A stretch of 64,000 nucleotides of DNA from Pseudomonas syringae (GTDB lineage: Bacteria > Pseudomonadota > Gammaproteobacteria > Pseudomonadales > Pseudomonadaceae): positions 33,473-97,472 of the forward strand of contig NZ_WKEQ01000019.1 of assembly GCF_021605415.1 (NCBI RefSeq), read 5' to 3'. The position numbers were made by a program, and so were the translations under genes. The notes below the pieces were generated by a model. It had not been told where the DNA came from and did no database searches. It was given only the letters and a program-made list of their open reading frames with translations. Positions 63,540 through 64,000 of this stretch are shown piece after piece (positions within the stretch are counted from its first letter, which is position 1; each line of letters starts with the position of its first letter).

Positions 63540-64000
63540 TCAGCGTGGAGAGGGCCACAGTCGATCGCCACCGCCCGGCGCTTCTGTCCACGCCTGCAAC
63601 GTACGCGTCGGCAGATCAAAATAATCCCGGGTTCGCGCATAACCATGCCCGCCCATGCGCCCGATCGCGTCCAGCCCCAACTGGTCGATGTACAAGGTTT
63701 TCGGGTCAATCAGTTCATCCCGCACATGGGCCATCAAGACCTCACCAAAAATGATCTCCCGCGATTGACCAATGTTCAGCGCCATCATCCGCCGACATTC
63801 CAGTGCGACTGGAGCTTCGCCAATACGCGGGCATTTCACTGTGGTGCCGGGTATCGCGGTCAGGCCCGCCGCCGTCAATTCATCGAAGCCGGGGGCGAAC
63901 GGCACGGCGCAGACGTTCATCGCCTCCACCAATGCGTCACTGACGATGTTTACGGTGAATTCCTGGTTCAACTGGATATTGCGGGTGGTGTCCTTCGGGC
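63540..64000 (-). CDS. Flavin reductase family protein (5' end beyond window)
   Basis: The frame is open to the right edge; at least 153 residues are visible. PKDTTRNIQLNQEFTVNIV is the typical flavoredoxin-like FMN-binding segment, followed by ALECRRMMALNIGQSREIIF. It is distinct from the reductase at 5630 and belongs to the longer flavin-reductase branch. The TTG at 63971 is not a start, because conserved sequence continues upstream. Partner unknown. Confidence 0.82.
   Translation of the reverse strand, partial: PKDTTRNIQLNQEFTVNIVSDALVEAMNVCAVPFAPGFDELTAAGLTAIPGTTVKCPRIGEAPVALECRRMMALNIGQSREIIFGEVLMAHVRDELIDPKTLYIDQLGLDAIGRMGGHGYARTRDYFDLPTRTLQAWTEAPGGGDRLWPSPR

Noticed and set aside
1..64000. 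CRISPR arrays, tRNA or rRNA genes, insertion sequences, prophage genes
   Set aside because: No direct-repeat/spacer pattern, cloverleaf-like sequence, transposase or phage structural gene was recognised on either strand.

Overview
The window reads as a chromosomal segment of a fluorescent-group Pseudomonas. The evidence is high GC with strongly third-position-biased genes, the large NAD-dependent glutamate dehydrogenase, the second lexA with imuA-imuB-dnaE2, a complete MoxR/DUF58/Bat-type operon, and many REP-like inverted repeats of the kind scattered through these genomes. No rRNA, tRNA, CRISPR array, transposase or phage gene was seen.

Layout. (1) 1-9133: a catabolic cluster, mostly on the minus strand. 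It has a PotB/PotD-like ABC importer, a RibB enzyme with a degenerate GTP-cyclohydrolase half, a DUF1330 protein, a NUDIX hydrolase, a GntR/FCD repressor, a carboxymuconolactone-decarboxylase-like protein, a flavin reductase, an aldehyde dehydrogenase, an alpha/beta hydrolase and a DUF1185 protein. Three copies of an 11-base core (ATACCATAATA) lie before its three promoter regions. The set fits a flavin-dependent ring-opening pathway, but the oxygenase is not in the window. (2) 9438-12879: a secreted YCF48-like propeller and an RND/MMPL transporter. (3) 13058-19890: a sugar-acid (Weimberg-type) pathway with regulator, IlvD/Edd-type dehydratase, MFS importer, FAH-type second dehydratase and ketoglutarate-semialdehyde dehydrogenase, followed by an exported lactonase and small orphan proteins. 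(4) 22583-28058: sbcD-sbcC with a coupled glutathione transferase. (5) 28275-36948: an orphan type VI secretion island of vgrG, a DUF4123 adaptor, a VasX-like membrane toxin and two tandem immunity-like proteins. (6) 37075-43914: a six-gene MoxR/Bat (von Willebrand) operon. (7) 44182-45894: an AT-rich patch that looks like a decayed pore-forming bacteriocin locus, flanked by a protein fusion and a truncated gene. (8) 46376-56529: gdhB, a lipoprotein, a cupin, a MocR regulator with an AhpD-like gene, and a Dyp peroxidase. (9) 56546-63467: an oxidoreductase and the lexA2-imuA-imuB-dnaE2 mutagenesis operon. (10) A flavin reductase runs off the right edge.

The genes are densely packed. Four-base ATGA stop/start overlaps tie most operons together (sbcDC-gst, vgrG-DUF4123-toxin, the two immunity genes to each other, MoxR/Bat, imuB-dnaE2), so translational coupling is the dominant theme.

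The accessory interest is in 28-37 kb (toxin and immunity exchange) and 44.2-45.9 kb (bacteriocin remnant and accidental gene fusion). Functional names below come from motif and family recognition by eye; no database search was run.
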